From contig CAWDAL010000014.1 of assembly GCA_963800285.1 (NCBI GenBank), positions 186,001-250,000 of the forward strand: 64,000 nt of DNA, read 5' to 3'. Positions 23,874 through 31,988 of this stretch are shown here, piece by piece (position 1 is the stretch's first letter; each line of letters opens with the position of its first letter). The DNA comes from DASUPK01 sp963800285. GTDB lineage: Bacteria > Actinomycetota > Thermoleophilia > Solirubrobacterales > 70-9. The notes below the pieces were generated by a model. The model had not been told where the DNA came from. It ran no database searches and saw only the letters and a program-made list of their open reading frames with translations. A program made the position numbers and the translations under genes.

Positions 23874-25666
23874 CAGCGCGTCGCGAACTCCTTCAGCTTG
23901 CCCTTGGCGGACTGCTTGATGATCCGGGCGGCGTTCGGATCGCCCTTGAGCAGCGCCTTGGCCATCGACGTCGCCTGGTCCATCTTGATGTGCGGAGGCA
24001 GAGGTGGGATCTCCGGATCAGTGACCGCCTCGTAGAGGACCGGCCGATCCGCACGCCAGCGCCTCGTCCCACGCATCCGCGACCTGGTCCGGGGACTCGA
24101 CCTTGATGCCCTTCAGCCCGAGCAGCTCCGCGTAGCGCGCGTACTCGAAGTTGGGCAGGACCTGCGAGGCCTCGAGCTTCGGATCGCCGGTCAGGACTCG
24201 CTGCTCCCAGGTGACCTGGTTGAGATCGTGGTTGTTGAGGACCACCACGACGAGCTGCTTGTTGGGCCACTCCTCCCAGCGCGCCGCGATGTCGATCAGC
24301 GCGTTGATGCCGAGCATCTGCATCGCGCCGTCGCCCAAGGAGGCGATCACCGGGCGGTCGGGGTAGGCCATCTTCGCAGCGAAGGCGTAGGGCACGCCCG
24401 GGCACATCGTCGCCAGCGTTCCCGAAAGGGCGGCCTTCATTCCGCGGCGCAGCTTCAGGTGCCGCGCCCACCAGTTGGTCGCCGATCCCGAGTCGGCCGT
24501 CAGGATGCAGTCGTCCGGCAGCCGCGAACTCAGCTCGTGGAAGACGAGCAGCGGATTGATCCCGTCGTCCGCCTTCTGGTGCGCGCGCTCGTCGAGGATG
24601 CGCCACCAGCGCTCGATGTCGTCCTCGATCCCCTCGCGCCAGGAACGATCCTCCTTGCGCTCGAGATGCGGGATCAGCTCCCGGAGCGTGTCGCGGGAGT
24701 CGCCCACCAGGCTGACCTCCATCGGGTAGCGAATTCCGACCAGGCGCCCGTCGATGTCGATCTGGACCCCGCGCGCCTTGCCCGGCTCCGGAAGCCACTC
24801 GGCATAGGGAAAGCTCGAGCCGACCATCAGCAGGGTGTCGCAGCCGGAGATCATCTCGTAGCTGGGCTTGGTGCCCAGCAGGCCGATCGAGCCGGTCACG
24901 AAGGGCAGATCGTCCGGCAGGGCGTCGCGACCGTTGAGCGCCTTGGCGACGCCCGCACCGAGGAGATCGGCGACCTGGGTCACCTCGTCGGGAGCGCCGG
25001 CGGCGCCCTTGGCCGATCAGCATGGCCACCTTCTCCCCCTCGTTGAGAACCTGAGCGGCCCTCTGGATCTCACTCTCCTGCGGGATCACCCTGCGGGCTG
25101 AGGTTGCCGTCGACCGAGCTGAAGATCGCGCCGTGCTCGCGGGGCGGGTCCGAGTACTCGGACTCCTGCACGTCCTCGGGGATGATCACGGCGGTCACCG
25201 AGCGCGAGGCCTTGGCCACCTGTATCGCGCGGTCGATCAGGTGCCGCGCCTGCGGCGGGGACATGCAGACCTGCACGAACTCCGAGGCCACATCCTTGAA
25301 CAGGGAGACCAGGTCCACCTCCTGCTGGTAGTTGGAGCCGAGGGAGAAGGTCTTCTGCTGGCCGACGATCGCGACGACCGGCTGGTGATCGAGCTTCGCG
25401 TCGTAGAGGCCGTTGAGCAGGTGGATCGCGCCCGGGCCCGGAGGTGGCCATGCAGACGCCGACCTCGTCGGTCAGCTTCGCGTGCGCGGTCGCGCAGAAA
25501 GCGGCGATCTCCTCGTGGCGGGTCTGAATGAACTCGACCTCATCGCCGTGCTCGTGAAAGGCCACCCAGGAGCCCGTTGATCCCGTCGCCCGGGATAGCC
25601 GTAGACCTGGTTGATCCCGTGTTCGTGGAGCCTGCGGAGGACGAAGGCGCCGACTGTCTCTGACAT
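23873..25666 (-). CDS. Thiamine-pyrophosphate enzyme, pyruvate oxidase/dehydrogenase (quinone) PoxB-like; six indels in this sequence
   Basis: Six single-base insertions cut this gene; removing them gives about 595 aa, the usual PoxB-type length. Landmarks in order are RRLHEHGINQVYGYPG, QTRHEEIAAFCATAHAKLT, VCMATSGPG, DLVSLFKDVASEFVQV, VTAVIIPEDVQ, then the central domain FVTGSIGLLGTKPSYEMI and the TPP-Mg motif ASLGDGAMQMLG...NNHDLNQVTWEQR. The C terminus PHIKMDQATSMAKALLKGD resembles the regulatory end of PoxB. It would decarboxylate pyruvate and feed electrons to quinone. Indels lie near 25589, 25564, 25431, 25089, 25016 and 24052. GAAGGAG precedes the ATG. First gene of the operon. Confidence 0.85.
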
Positions 25667-25838
25667 GAAAAGTCTCCTTCTGCTCTAAGGCGGATCCCGC
25701 GTTCGGCGCGGTTTCGGTCGTGTTCGGCTGATTACCGGAGGTCCCGGGCGCAAACCTCGACCGGGCCCGGGTGTACCGCCCATGACGACGCGGTTCGCGC
25801 CGTGTTCGCGGCCACCCCAGGCCGGGTAGTCAGCTTGG

Positions 25839-26843
25839 GTGAGCTCGAAAGTCGCAGTGGTGACCGGGGCATCAGCCGGAGTGGGACGGGCGACGGCCCG
25901 CCGCCTCGCGCAGGATGGCTATGACGTCGCGCTGCTGGCGCGCGGCGAGCAGGGGCTCGCGGGCGCTCGCGCCGACGTGGAGGCCGCCGGGAGCCGGAGC
26001 CTCGCGCTGCCCACCGACGTTGCGGATCCCGAGCAGGTGGAGGCCGCCGCCGATCGCGTCGAGCGGGAGCTCGGCCCGATCGACCTCTGGGTCAACAACG
26101 CGATGACGACGATCTTCTCTCCGTTCTCGGAGATCGAGCCGGACGAGTTCAAGCGGGCGACCGAGGTCACCTACCTCGGCACGGTCTGGGGTACGAAGGC
26201 GGCACTGAAGCGGATGCGACCGCGCAACCGCGGCAAGGTCGTGCTCGTCGGCAGCGCGCTCGCCTATCGCGGCATCCCCCTGCAGGCCCCCTACTGCGGC
26301 GCCAAGCATGCGATCAAGGGCTTCTTCGAGTCGGTGCGCACAGAGCTCATGCACGAGCGGAGCGCGGTCGGCATCTCGATCGTGGAGCTGCCCGGGCTGA
26401 ACACTCCGCAGTTCGACCACTGCCGCACCCGCCTCCCGAAGCAGCCCCAGCCGGTGCCGCCGATCTACGAGCCGGAGGTTGCGGCCGAGGGGATCGCGTG
26501 GGTCGCGGAGAACGACGAGCGCGAGCTCTACGTCGGTGCCCCGACCTGGAAGACGATCCTCGGCAACAAGGTCGCCCCCGCGGTCGTCGACCTGTATCTC
26601 GCCAAGACGGGTTACGACGGGCAGCAGGCCTCCGAGCCGGTCAACGGAAATCGCCCCGACAACCTCTTCGAGCCCGTCGACCGGGAGAGGGACGAGGGGG
26701 CTCACGGCCGCTTCGAATCGAATAGCCGAACGCGCAGCCCCCTGCTCTGGCTGGCGCGGAACCGCCGCAAGGTCGGCGCCGTGACGCTGGCCGGCGCGGG
26801 CGCCACCGCGGCCGCCGCGACGGCCCTGTTGCGGAAGGACTGA
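25839..26843 (+). CDS. Short-chain dehydrogenase/reductase with C-terminal membrane helix
   Basis: A 334-aa SDR. The Rossmann motif is VTGASAGVGRATARRL, the NNA motif is LWVNNAM, and the catalytic residues are Ser (LVGSALAY) and Y-x-x-x-K (YCGAKHA). After the 250-residue SDR core there is a 60-residue polar linker and a terminal hydrophobic segment (VTLAGAGATAAAATALL), a possible membrane tail. The substrate is unknown. The GTG at 25839 is used because it directly precedes SSKVAVVTG. Upstream, the 172 nt to the TPP gene serve as the divergent promoter region; I see no clear operator there. Confidence 0.88.
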   Translation: MSSKVAVVTGASAGVGRATARRLAQDGYDVALLARGEQGLAGARADVEAAGSRSLALPTDVADPEQVEAAADRVERELGPIDLWVNNAMTTIFSPFSEIEPDEFKRATEVTYLGTVWGTKAALKRMRPRNRGKVVLVGSALAYRGIPLQAPYCGAKHAIKGFFESVRTELMHERSAVGISIVELPGLNTPQFDHCRTRLPKQPQPVPPIYEPEVAAEGIAWVAENDERELYVGAPTWKTILGNKVAPAVVDLYLAKTGYDGQQASEPVNGNRPDNLFEPVDRERDEGAHGRFESNSRTRSPLLWLARNRRKVGAVTLAGAGATAAAATALLRKD

Positions 26844-27733
26844 AGGGGGCGACCCTGGCCGCGGCCTCATCGACCGGCTGGAGCATCGAGCCCCCGCTGA
26901 TCGTCTGCCTCGTCTCCCTCGCCGTCGCGTACTTCGTGCGCGTGCGGAACCTGAGCCGGTCCGGTCGTTCGACCTCACGGCTGCGGCAGGCCAGCTTCTA
27001 CCTCGGCCTGCTGCTGCTGGCGGGAGCGCTGATCTCGCCGATCGACACGATCGGGGAGAGCGACCTCTTCTACGTGCATATGGTCCAGCACCTGATGCTC
27101 GGGGACCTGGCGCCCCTGGCGATCGTGCTCGGCCTGACCGGTCCCATCCTCCGCCCGGTTCTCGCGCTGCCCTTGATCGGCCGACTCCGGATCCTCGCCC
27201 ACCCCCTCGTGGCTCTGCCGATCTGGGCGATCGTCTTCTTCGCCTGGCACCTCCCGGGCCTCTATCAGGCCGCCATCGACCACTCCGCTCTCCACGCCCT
27301 CGAGCACCTCTGCTTCTTCTGGGCCGGGGTCCTGATGTGGGCGGCCGTGGTCGAGCCGCTGCCGGGTCCGGCCTGGTTCGGCAGCGCCGCCAAGGCGGCC
27401 TACGTCCTGGCGGTGAGAACGCTCGGCGCGGTCCTCGGCTCGATCTTCATCTGGGCCGGCCAGCCGCTCTACACCGACTACGCAGCCGGCGAGCACCTGC
27501 GAGGCATCTCGCCGCTCACCGACCAGACGATCGGCGGAGCGATCATGTTCGTCGAGGGGCGATCGTCACGTTCGATCGTCTTCGCCTGGCTGTTCCTGCG
27601 CTGGACGCGCGAGGCCGAGCTTCGCCAGTCGCTGCTCGATGCGGGGCACGAACCCGTCGCCGCCTCTCGAGCCGCCCGCTTCGGCCGCCGCAGGCTGGCG
27701 GCAAGTGGCCCTAGCGCGGCCCCTCGCCCATAG
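26840..27733 (+). CDS. ctaG: CtaG-like cytochrome c oxidase assembly protein (caa3_CtaG)
   Basis: A membrane protein of the CtaG/YtaG family that assists copper insertion into caa3-type oxidase. Family residues include FYVHMVQHLMLGDLAPLAIVLGLTGP, FFAWHLPGLYQAA, HALEHLCFFWAGVLMWAAV and SPLTDQTIGGAIMFVEG, with many His residues in helices. Homology-like sequence begins at TGWSIEPPLIVCLVSLAVA, upstream of the first standard in-frame start (GTG 26936). The open frame extends back to a CTG at 26840 overlapping the SDR stop, so the true start is unresolved. Around 27558-27580 a local out-of-frame patch (RSSRS for expected AIVTF) suggests two compensating indels. Confidence 0.82.
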   Translation: MKGATLAAASSTGWSIEPPLIVCLVSLAVAYFVRVRNLSRSGRSTSRLRQASFYLGLLLLAGALISPIDTIGESDLFYVHMVQHLMLGDLAPLAIVLGLTGPILRPVLALPLIGRLRILAHPLVALPIWAIVFFAWHLPGLYQAAIDHSALHALEHLCFFWAGVLMWAAVVEPLPGPAWFGSAAKAAYVLAVRTLGAVLGSIFIWAGQPLYTDYAAGEHLRGISPLTDQTIGGAIMFVEGRSSRSIVFAWLFLRWTREAELRQSLLDAGHEPVAASRAARFGRRRLAASGPSAAPRP

Positions 27734-29121
27734 GGGCGGCGGCAAGGGCCTCGGTGCGAGCGGCCTCCCTGGCCTCCTCCTCGGCGCGCTCCTCCTCCGC
27801 GTCGTGCTCCTCGATCTCCTGGAGGTTGAGGCAGATCCGCCTGGTCACGAGCAGGACGATCGGCGGGAGGACGAATACGAGGACCCGGAAGATCCAGAGC
27901 TGAACCTGGTAGCTGAGGCCGATCAGTACGTAGATGCGGTCGGCGGCTCCGAAGGTGAAGATCAGCAGGACCAGGCTGAGCACCGCCGCCCCGATCGCCG
28001 TCCGCCAGGGCCGGTCGCGCGGCCGCTCGAACAGGTTGTGCGCGGCGTAGTCCCCCGTCACTCTCCGCTCGAGCCACGGCCAGGCGAGCAGCGCCCCCAC
28101 GATCAACAGCGGGAAGAGCGCCCCGCCCCAGAACGGGTTGGGCACGACTGTCCGGTCGGCGATCACCACGTCGAAGTGCGGCACGAGCCGCAGCGCGCCG
28201 ATCAGCCAACCGAGGTACCAGTCGGGCTGCGCGCCGTTCGTGCCCTGGCCGACGTGGAACGGGCCCCAGAGCCAGACCGGGTTGATCTGCACCAGACCGC
28301 CGAGCAGGAAGAGGACGGCGGCGACGGAGAAGAACAGCGCCAGGGACCGGGGCGCGTAGCCGGGGATCATCGGGCGGCCGACCACCTTCCGCTCGCTCCG
28401 CGGCGCCTCGCCCGCGAACTGGGTGTGATGGCGCGAGGCGACCAGGGCGAGGTGGACCGCGATCAGCGTGCCGATCACGACCGGCAGGATCAGCACGTGC
28501 GTGATGTACATGCGCGACCAGAAGTCCGGCTCGCCCGGGAACTGCCCACCCCAGATCAGCAGCGCGAGGTTCGGCGCCGATGAACGGGATCGAGAGCGCG
28601 ACCGAGTAGCCGATCGCCAGGCCCATCCCCGAGAGGAGGTCGTCGACGAGCGAGTAGCCGAGGTAGCCCTCGAGCAGCGCCAGGAACAGCATCACGACGC
28701 CGATCAGGTAGGTGAGCTCGCGCGGCTTGCGGTAGGCGCCCGTGAAGAAGATGCGGACCAGGTGGATGACGATCGCCGCCACGAACACGTCCGCCGCCCA
28801 GTGGTGGGTCTGCCGGATCAGCAGCCCGGCCTTGACCTCGAACGAAATGTTGAGGACGGAGTTGTACGCCGAGGTGACCGTCTGGCCCTGGAGCGGCGCG
28901 TAGCTGCCGTGGTAGACCGTCTTCGCCGTGCTCGGGTCGAAGAACAGGGTCAGGTAGATCCCGGTCGCGACCAGGATGACGAAGGAGTAGAGGGCGACCT
29001 CGCCCAGCAGGAAGGACCACTGGTCGGGGAAGACGTAGCGGAGCGCCTTGCGCACGAACGGCACGGCACCCGTGCGCTCGTCCGCGACCCGGACGCCCTC
29101 CCGGAGGAGCCCCCGCCTCAC
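27711..29121 (-). CDS. qcrB: Cytochrome bc complex cytochrome b subunit (frameshifted near 28575)
   Basis: About 469 aa after removing one base in the 28572-28578 region (IPFIGA continues as NLALLIWGGQFPGEPDFW). The first-half heme ligands are in RQTHHWAADVFVAAIVIHLVR (His pairs) and the second pair in YITHVLILPVVIGTLIAVHLAL. The C-terminal part, with two or three more helices (FPLLIVGALLAWPWLERR) and a long charged tail, is the fused subunit-IV-like region typical of actinobacterial QcrB. It oxidises menaquinol and passes electrons to QcrC. The GTG start overlaps the qcrA stop (GTGA). The 3' end overlaps convergent ctaG by 23 nt. Confidence 0.92.
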
Positions 29122-30030
29122 GACGGCCCCTTCGTCCGGACGCCCCAGAAGCTCGGGCCGACCGGGCCCGAGAAGTCGCCGGCGGCGCGCAGCGCCCCCT
29201 CCCCGTCGATCTCGAGAGGGAGCTGCGGGAGGTTGCGGCCCGCCGGGCCGAACAGGACCGTCCCTCCCGCCGCCGGATCGAAGGTCGAGTAGTGGCAGGG
29301 GCAGACGAAGGCGGGCTTCTGCTCGGCCTCCGGGAAGAGCGGCTTGCGATAGAGGGCGACGGCGCAGCCGGCGTGGGTGCAGACCTTGGAGTAGGCGAGG
29401 ATCCCCTCCGGAGCCCAGTCCTCGCGGCCCGACGGCAGATGCAGTGAGGCGGGATCGAGCCTGACCACGATCAGGGGCGAGCCGAGCTTGTCCTCGTCGC
29501 CTCCCTCCGGGTAGGCGGTGTAGAAGCTTCCCGCCTCGATGTCCTTCGCCAGGTACGGCCGCTCGCGGTCGTCCACCAGCCGCCGCCCGCGCCGCCACGG
29601 CGTCTCATAGAGCGAGGCGGTGTCGAGCACCGGGCCGAGCGACGCCGCCGGCGCGATCAGAGCGCCGCCGAGCGCCGCGCCCGGCGGTGATGCTCGCACC
29701 GCCGAGCAGCTTGCGGCGCGTGAGCCGGTTCCCGCTCTCCCGCACGACCTGGAGCAACTGCTCCTGCTCCTCGCGATGCTCGGGATCCGTCTCGGGCTCC
29801 GAGTAGTCCTCCGCGAGGTTCTCCTGCGGCACGAGCCGCCTCGAGACGACGAGCAGCGCGGCGGCGATCAGCCCGAAGGAGGCGCCGAGCGCCAGGCCGA
29901 GGAACTGCGTGGAGTGCCCGATGTCGAGCACGTAGATCAATACGAACATCACCGCCGCCGCGGCCGCGGCGAGCAGCAGGGCGATCACCGTCCATTCCGC
30001 CCCAGCGTCCGACTCCTGTTCCGGGATCAT
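29118..30030 (-). CDS. qcrA: Rieske iron-sulfur subunit of cytochrome bc complex (frameshifted near 29681)
   Basis: About 303 aa. The N-terminal frame has two TM helices (WTVIALLLAAAAAAVMFVLIY and FLGLALGASFGLIAAALLVV), as in actinobacterial QcrA, then LTRRKLLGGASITAG at the third helix. One extra base in the CCC at 29680-29682 breaks the frame, and the rest continues GAALGGALIAPAASLGP. The 2Fe-2S ligands are CTHAGC and CPCHYSTFD, and the disulfide cysteines are present. The ATG at 30030 overlaps the stop of the 41-aa peptide gene (ATGA). Confidence 0.92.
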
Positions 30031-30152
30031 CGCGCTCGCGCCGGTGATGGAAGCAGGCGGCGGACGATCGCGATCAGGCCGCGCAGCAGGGTCCGCGCCA
30101 GCACGGCGACGGCCAGGAGGAACCACCCGAGGATCCGGCCGAAGAACCTCAC
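30027..30152 (-). CDS. 41-aa single-TM peptide encoded between qcrC and qcrA
   Basis: A 41-residue frame: RFFGRILGWFLLAVAVLAR, then TLLRGLIAIVRRLLPSPARAR. It has one hydrophobic helix with Arg residues on both sides. The GTG start overlaps the qcrC stop (GTGA) and its TGA overlaps the qcrA ATG (ATGA), exactly as at every other junction of the operon. Such perfect coupling on both sides is unlikely by chance. I do not recognise the sequence. I infer a small accessory subunit or assembly peptide of the bcc-caa3 supercomplex. Confidence 0.7.
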   Translation of the reverse strand: MRFFGRILGWFLLAVAVLARTLLRGLIAIVRRLLPSPARAR

Positions 30153-30973
30153 GTCCTGGCCCTCTCCCCGATCAGCACGCAGACGCCGACGAGCACGACC
30201 GCGGCGACGAGCCACGCGACGATGCCCTCCGGCACCGGGCCGATGTGCCCGAGTCCGAGGCCGCCGCGGTCGGTCGGCTCCTTGCTCGCCTCGATGTAGG
30301 CCACGATCGCGTTGAGCTGGCGGTCGTTGATCGTGTGCCTGGAGAAGCTGGGCATCAGGTAGGGGCCGATCCGCACCGCTTCGGCGATCTGCGTGGCGGA
30401 GGCGTGCTGCAGGACCGGGACCCTCGCGTCCGTGACGTAGCCCCCCTCCCCGACGATCTGGTGACACCCCGCGCAGTGGTCGGTGAAGAGCTCCATCCCG
30501 CGAGAGACGCGCGAGTAGTCCGGATGTGGCGAGGGAATCGGCGGACCCTTGCCGAGCGACGCGACGTACGCCGTCAGCGCCCGGATCTCGCTCTCGCTGA
30601 ACTCCGGGCGCCCCCGCTGGGGCTCGTCGCCCGGGCGGCTGATCGGCATCCGGCCGGTCCGCAGGTAGAAGTCCGCCGCCTGCGCGCCGGCCCCCTGCAG
30701 GCTCGGGCCGGCGCCCTGGATATCGCCGGCGCCCCGGACCGGATCGGAGGTGCTCACCCCGCGCCCGTCGATGCCGTGACAGCTCGCGCAGTTCGCGGCG
30801 TAGAGCTCGGATCCGAGCTCGAGCGGCGAGCGTCCGGGCTCCCCGGGCGGATGCACGATGCCGCTCGGTGGCTGTGCGTAGGCGACGATCGCGAAGGCGA
30901 GCGCGGCCAGCGCGACGATCAGCAGGGGCAACGGCACACGCCACCGCCACCGCCTGTCCCCCCGTGCGCTCAT
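30149..30973 (-). CDS. qcrC: Diheme cytochrome c subunit of the bcc complex
   Basis: A 274-aa membrane-anchored cytochrome. An N-terminal hydrophobic segment (VPLPLLIVALAALAFAIVAYA) and a C-terminal TM helix (GIVAWLVAAVVLVGVCVLIG) flank two c-type heme domains with CASCH and CAGCH motifs. Met ligand candidates are GRMPIS and LMPSFS. This two-heme arrangement is the actinobacterial QcrC type, which replaces a free cytochrome c and passes electrons straight to the oxidase. The ATG overlaps the preceding stop (ATGA). Confidence 0.93.
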   Translation of the reverse strand: MSARGDRRWRWRVPLPLLIVALAALAFAIVAYAQPPSGIVHPPGEPGRSPLELGSELYAANCASCHGIDGRGVSTSDPVRGAGDIQGAGPSLQGAGAQAADFYLRTGRMPISRPGDEPQRGRPEFSESEIRALTAYVASLGKGPPIPSPHPDYSRVSRGMELFTDHCAGCHQIVGEGGYVTDARVPVLQHASATQIAEAVRIGPYLMPSFSRHTINDRQLNAIVAYIEASKEPTDRGGLGLGHIGPVPEGIVAWLVAAVVLVGVCVLIGERART

Positions 30974-31371
30974 CCCTGCGGGCAGTGGGAGTAGACGAGC
31001 TCGCCGACCAGGTTGAGGGTCATGATCCCGACGAAGATCGGGGTCACCGTCATCCCGACAGCGGCGAGGAACCGGTTCCGGCCCCCGGGCGGTTCCGTGC
31101 CGGCGCCGTCGGTCGAGCGAAACAGCGCATAGGAGAGCAGCCCCGCCGCCAGCGCCATCGGGATCGCGATCGCCGAGAGCACGATGATCCAGGCGTCGAG
31201 CGAGATGCCCCACATCGCGCCGGCCCGGCTGCACTCCGCCTCGGTCAGCCAGTAGCTGACGCCGAACTGGAGGGCCCACGCCGCCGGCGCGCCCAGGACC
31301 GCGAACCAGAGCAGCGGCGAGATCGGCGAGGTCGGCTGCTCGATCCTGATGTCGGCGAGCGGCACCCTCAT
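30970..31371 (-). CDS. 133-aa membrane protein of the oxidase operon
   Basis: A 133-aa protein with three hydrophobic segments (PLLWFAVLGAPAAWALQF, WIIVLSAIAIPMALAAGLL and VGMTVTPIFVGIMTLNLV). Polar landmarks are SYWLTEAECSRAG and LVYSHCPQG; the two Cys residues would face the same side. ATGA overlaps join it to ctaE upstream and qcrC downstream. It is likely a small oxidase subunit or assembly factor; similar uncharacterised proteins occur in such operons. Function inferred from position only. Confidence 0.8.
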   Translation of the reverse strand: MRVPLADIRIEQPTSPISPLLWFAVLGAPAAWALQFGVSYWLTEAECSRAGAMWGISLDAWIIVLSAIAIPMALAAGLLSYALFRSTDGAGTEPPGGRNRFLAAVGMTVTPIFVGIMTLNLVGELVYSHCPQG

Positions 31372-31988
31372 AGCGACGGATAGAGCTGGGTGAGGACGAC
31401 GGGGATCGCGATCGCCGCGACGAAGTACCAGTAGTAGGCGGTCACCCGGAGCGCGAGCAGCCGGTAGTTGGTCAGCCCGCCCACGAGCCGGGTGAGCAGG
31501 AAAGCGTCGAGGGCGAGCCCCACCGCGACGTGCGCGTGATGGAGCCCCAGCAGCACGAAGTAGATCGAGCCGTACGCGGTCTCAGTGGGCGGGAACTTGT
31601 TGAAGTCGTCCACGAAGAGGTGGATCTGCAGACCCAGGTAGGTCGCCTGGATCGCGGTCGCTGTCGCGAGCAGCAGCCAGGCGAGCCTCACCCGCGACGC
31701 CTTCGCCGCCCTCACCGCCCCCGCGAACGGAACCACGCTCACCAGCAGGATCCCGGTCAGCACCAGCGGCAGGGTCACCTCTGGCTTCGGCACACCGGGC
31801 GGCGGCCAGGTGACGTCCTTGAAGCGCAGGTAGAAGTAGGTCGCGATCAGCGACGAGAACAGCGTCAGCTCGGTGGCGATCAGGAGCAGAACGCCCCACG
31901 CGCCACTGGACAGGGTCCGGCGCCGGCGATCGACCGCCGCGGCCTCCTCGGAGGCCGTCGCCTCCATGCTGCGCGTGACCTCGCTCAT
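31368..31988 (-). CDS. ctaE: Cytochrome c oxidase subunit III
   Basis: A 206-aa subunit III. Landmarks are GVLLLIATELTLFSSLIATYFYLR (first conserved helix, TE), the helix pair around QIHLFVDDFNKFPPTETAYGSIYF, LGLHHAHVAVGLALDAFLL (conserved HHAHV), and the ending YYWYFVAAIAIPVVLTQLYPS. Five hydrophobic helices are seen, as in the short bacterial form. The ATG at 31988 overlaps the ctaD stop (ATGA), and the TGA overlaps the next ATG. Confidence 0.94.
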   Translation of the reverse strand: MSEVTRSMEATASEEAAAVDRRRRTLSSGAWGVLLLIATELTLFSSLIATYFYLRFKDVTWPPPGVPKPEVTLPLVLTGILLVSVVPFAGAVRAAKASRVRLAWLLLATATAIQATYLGLQIHLFVDDFNKFPPTETAYGSIYFVLLGLHHAHVAVGLALDAFLLTRLVGGLTNYRLLALRVTAYYWYFVAAIAIPVVLTQLYPSL

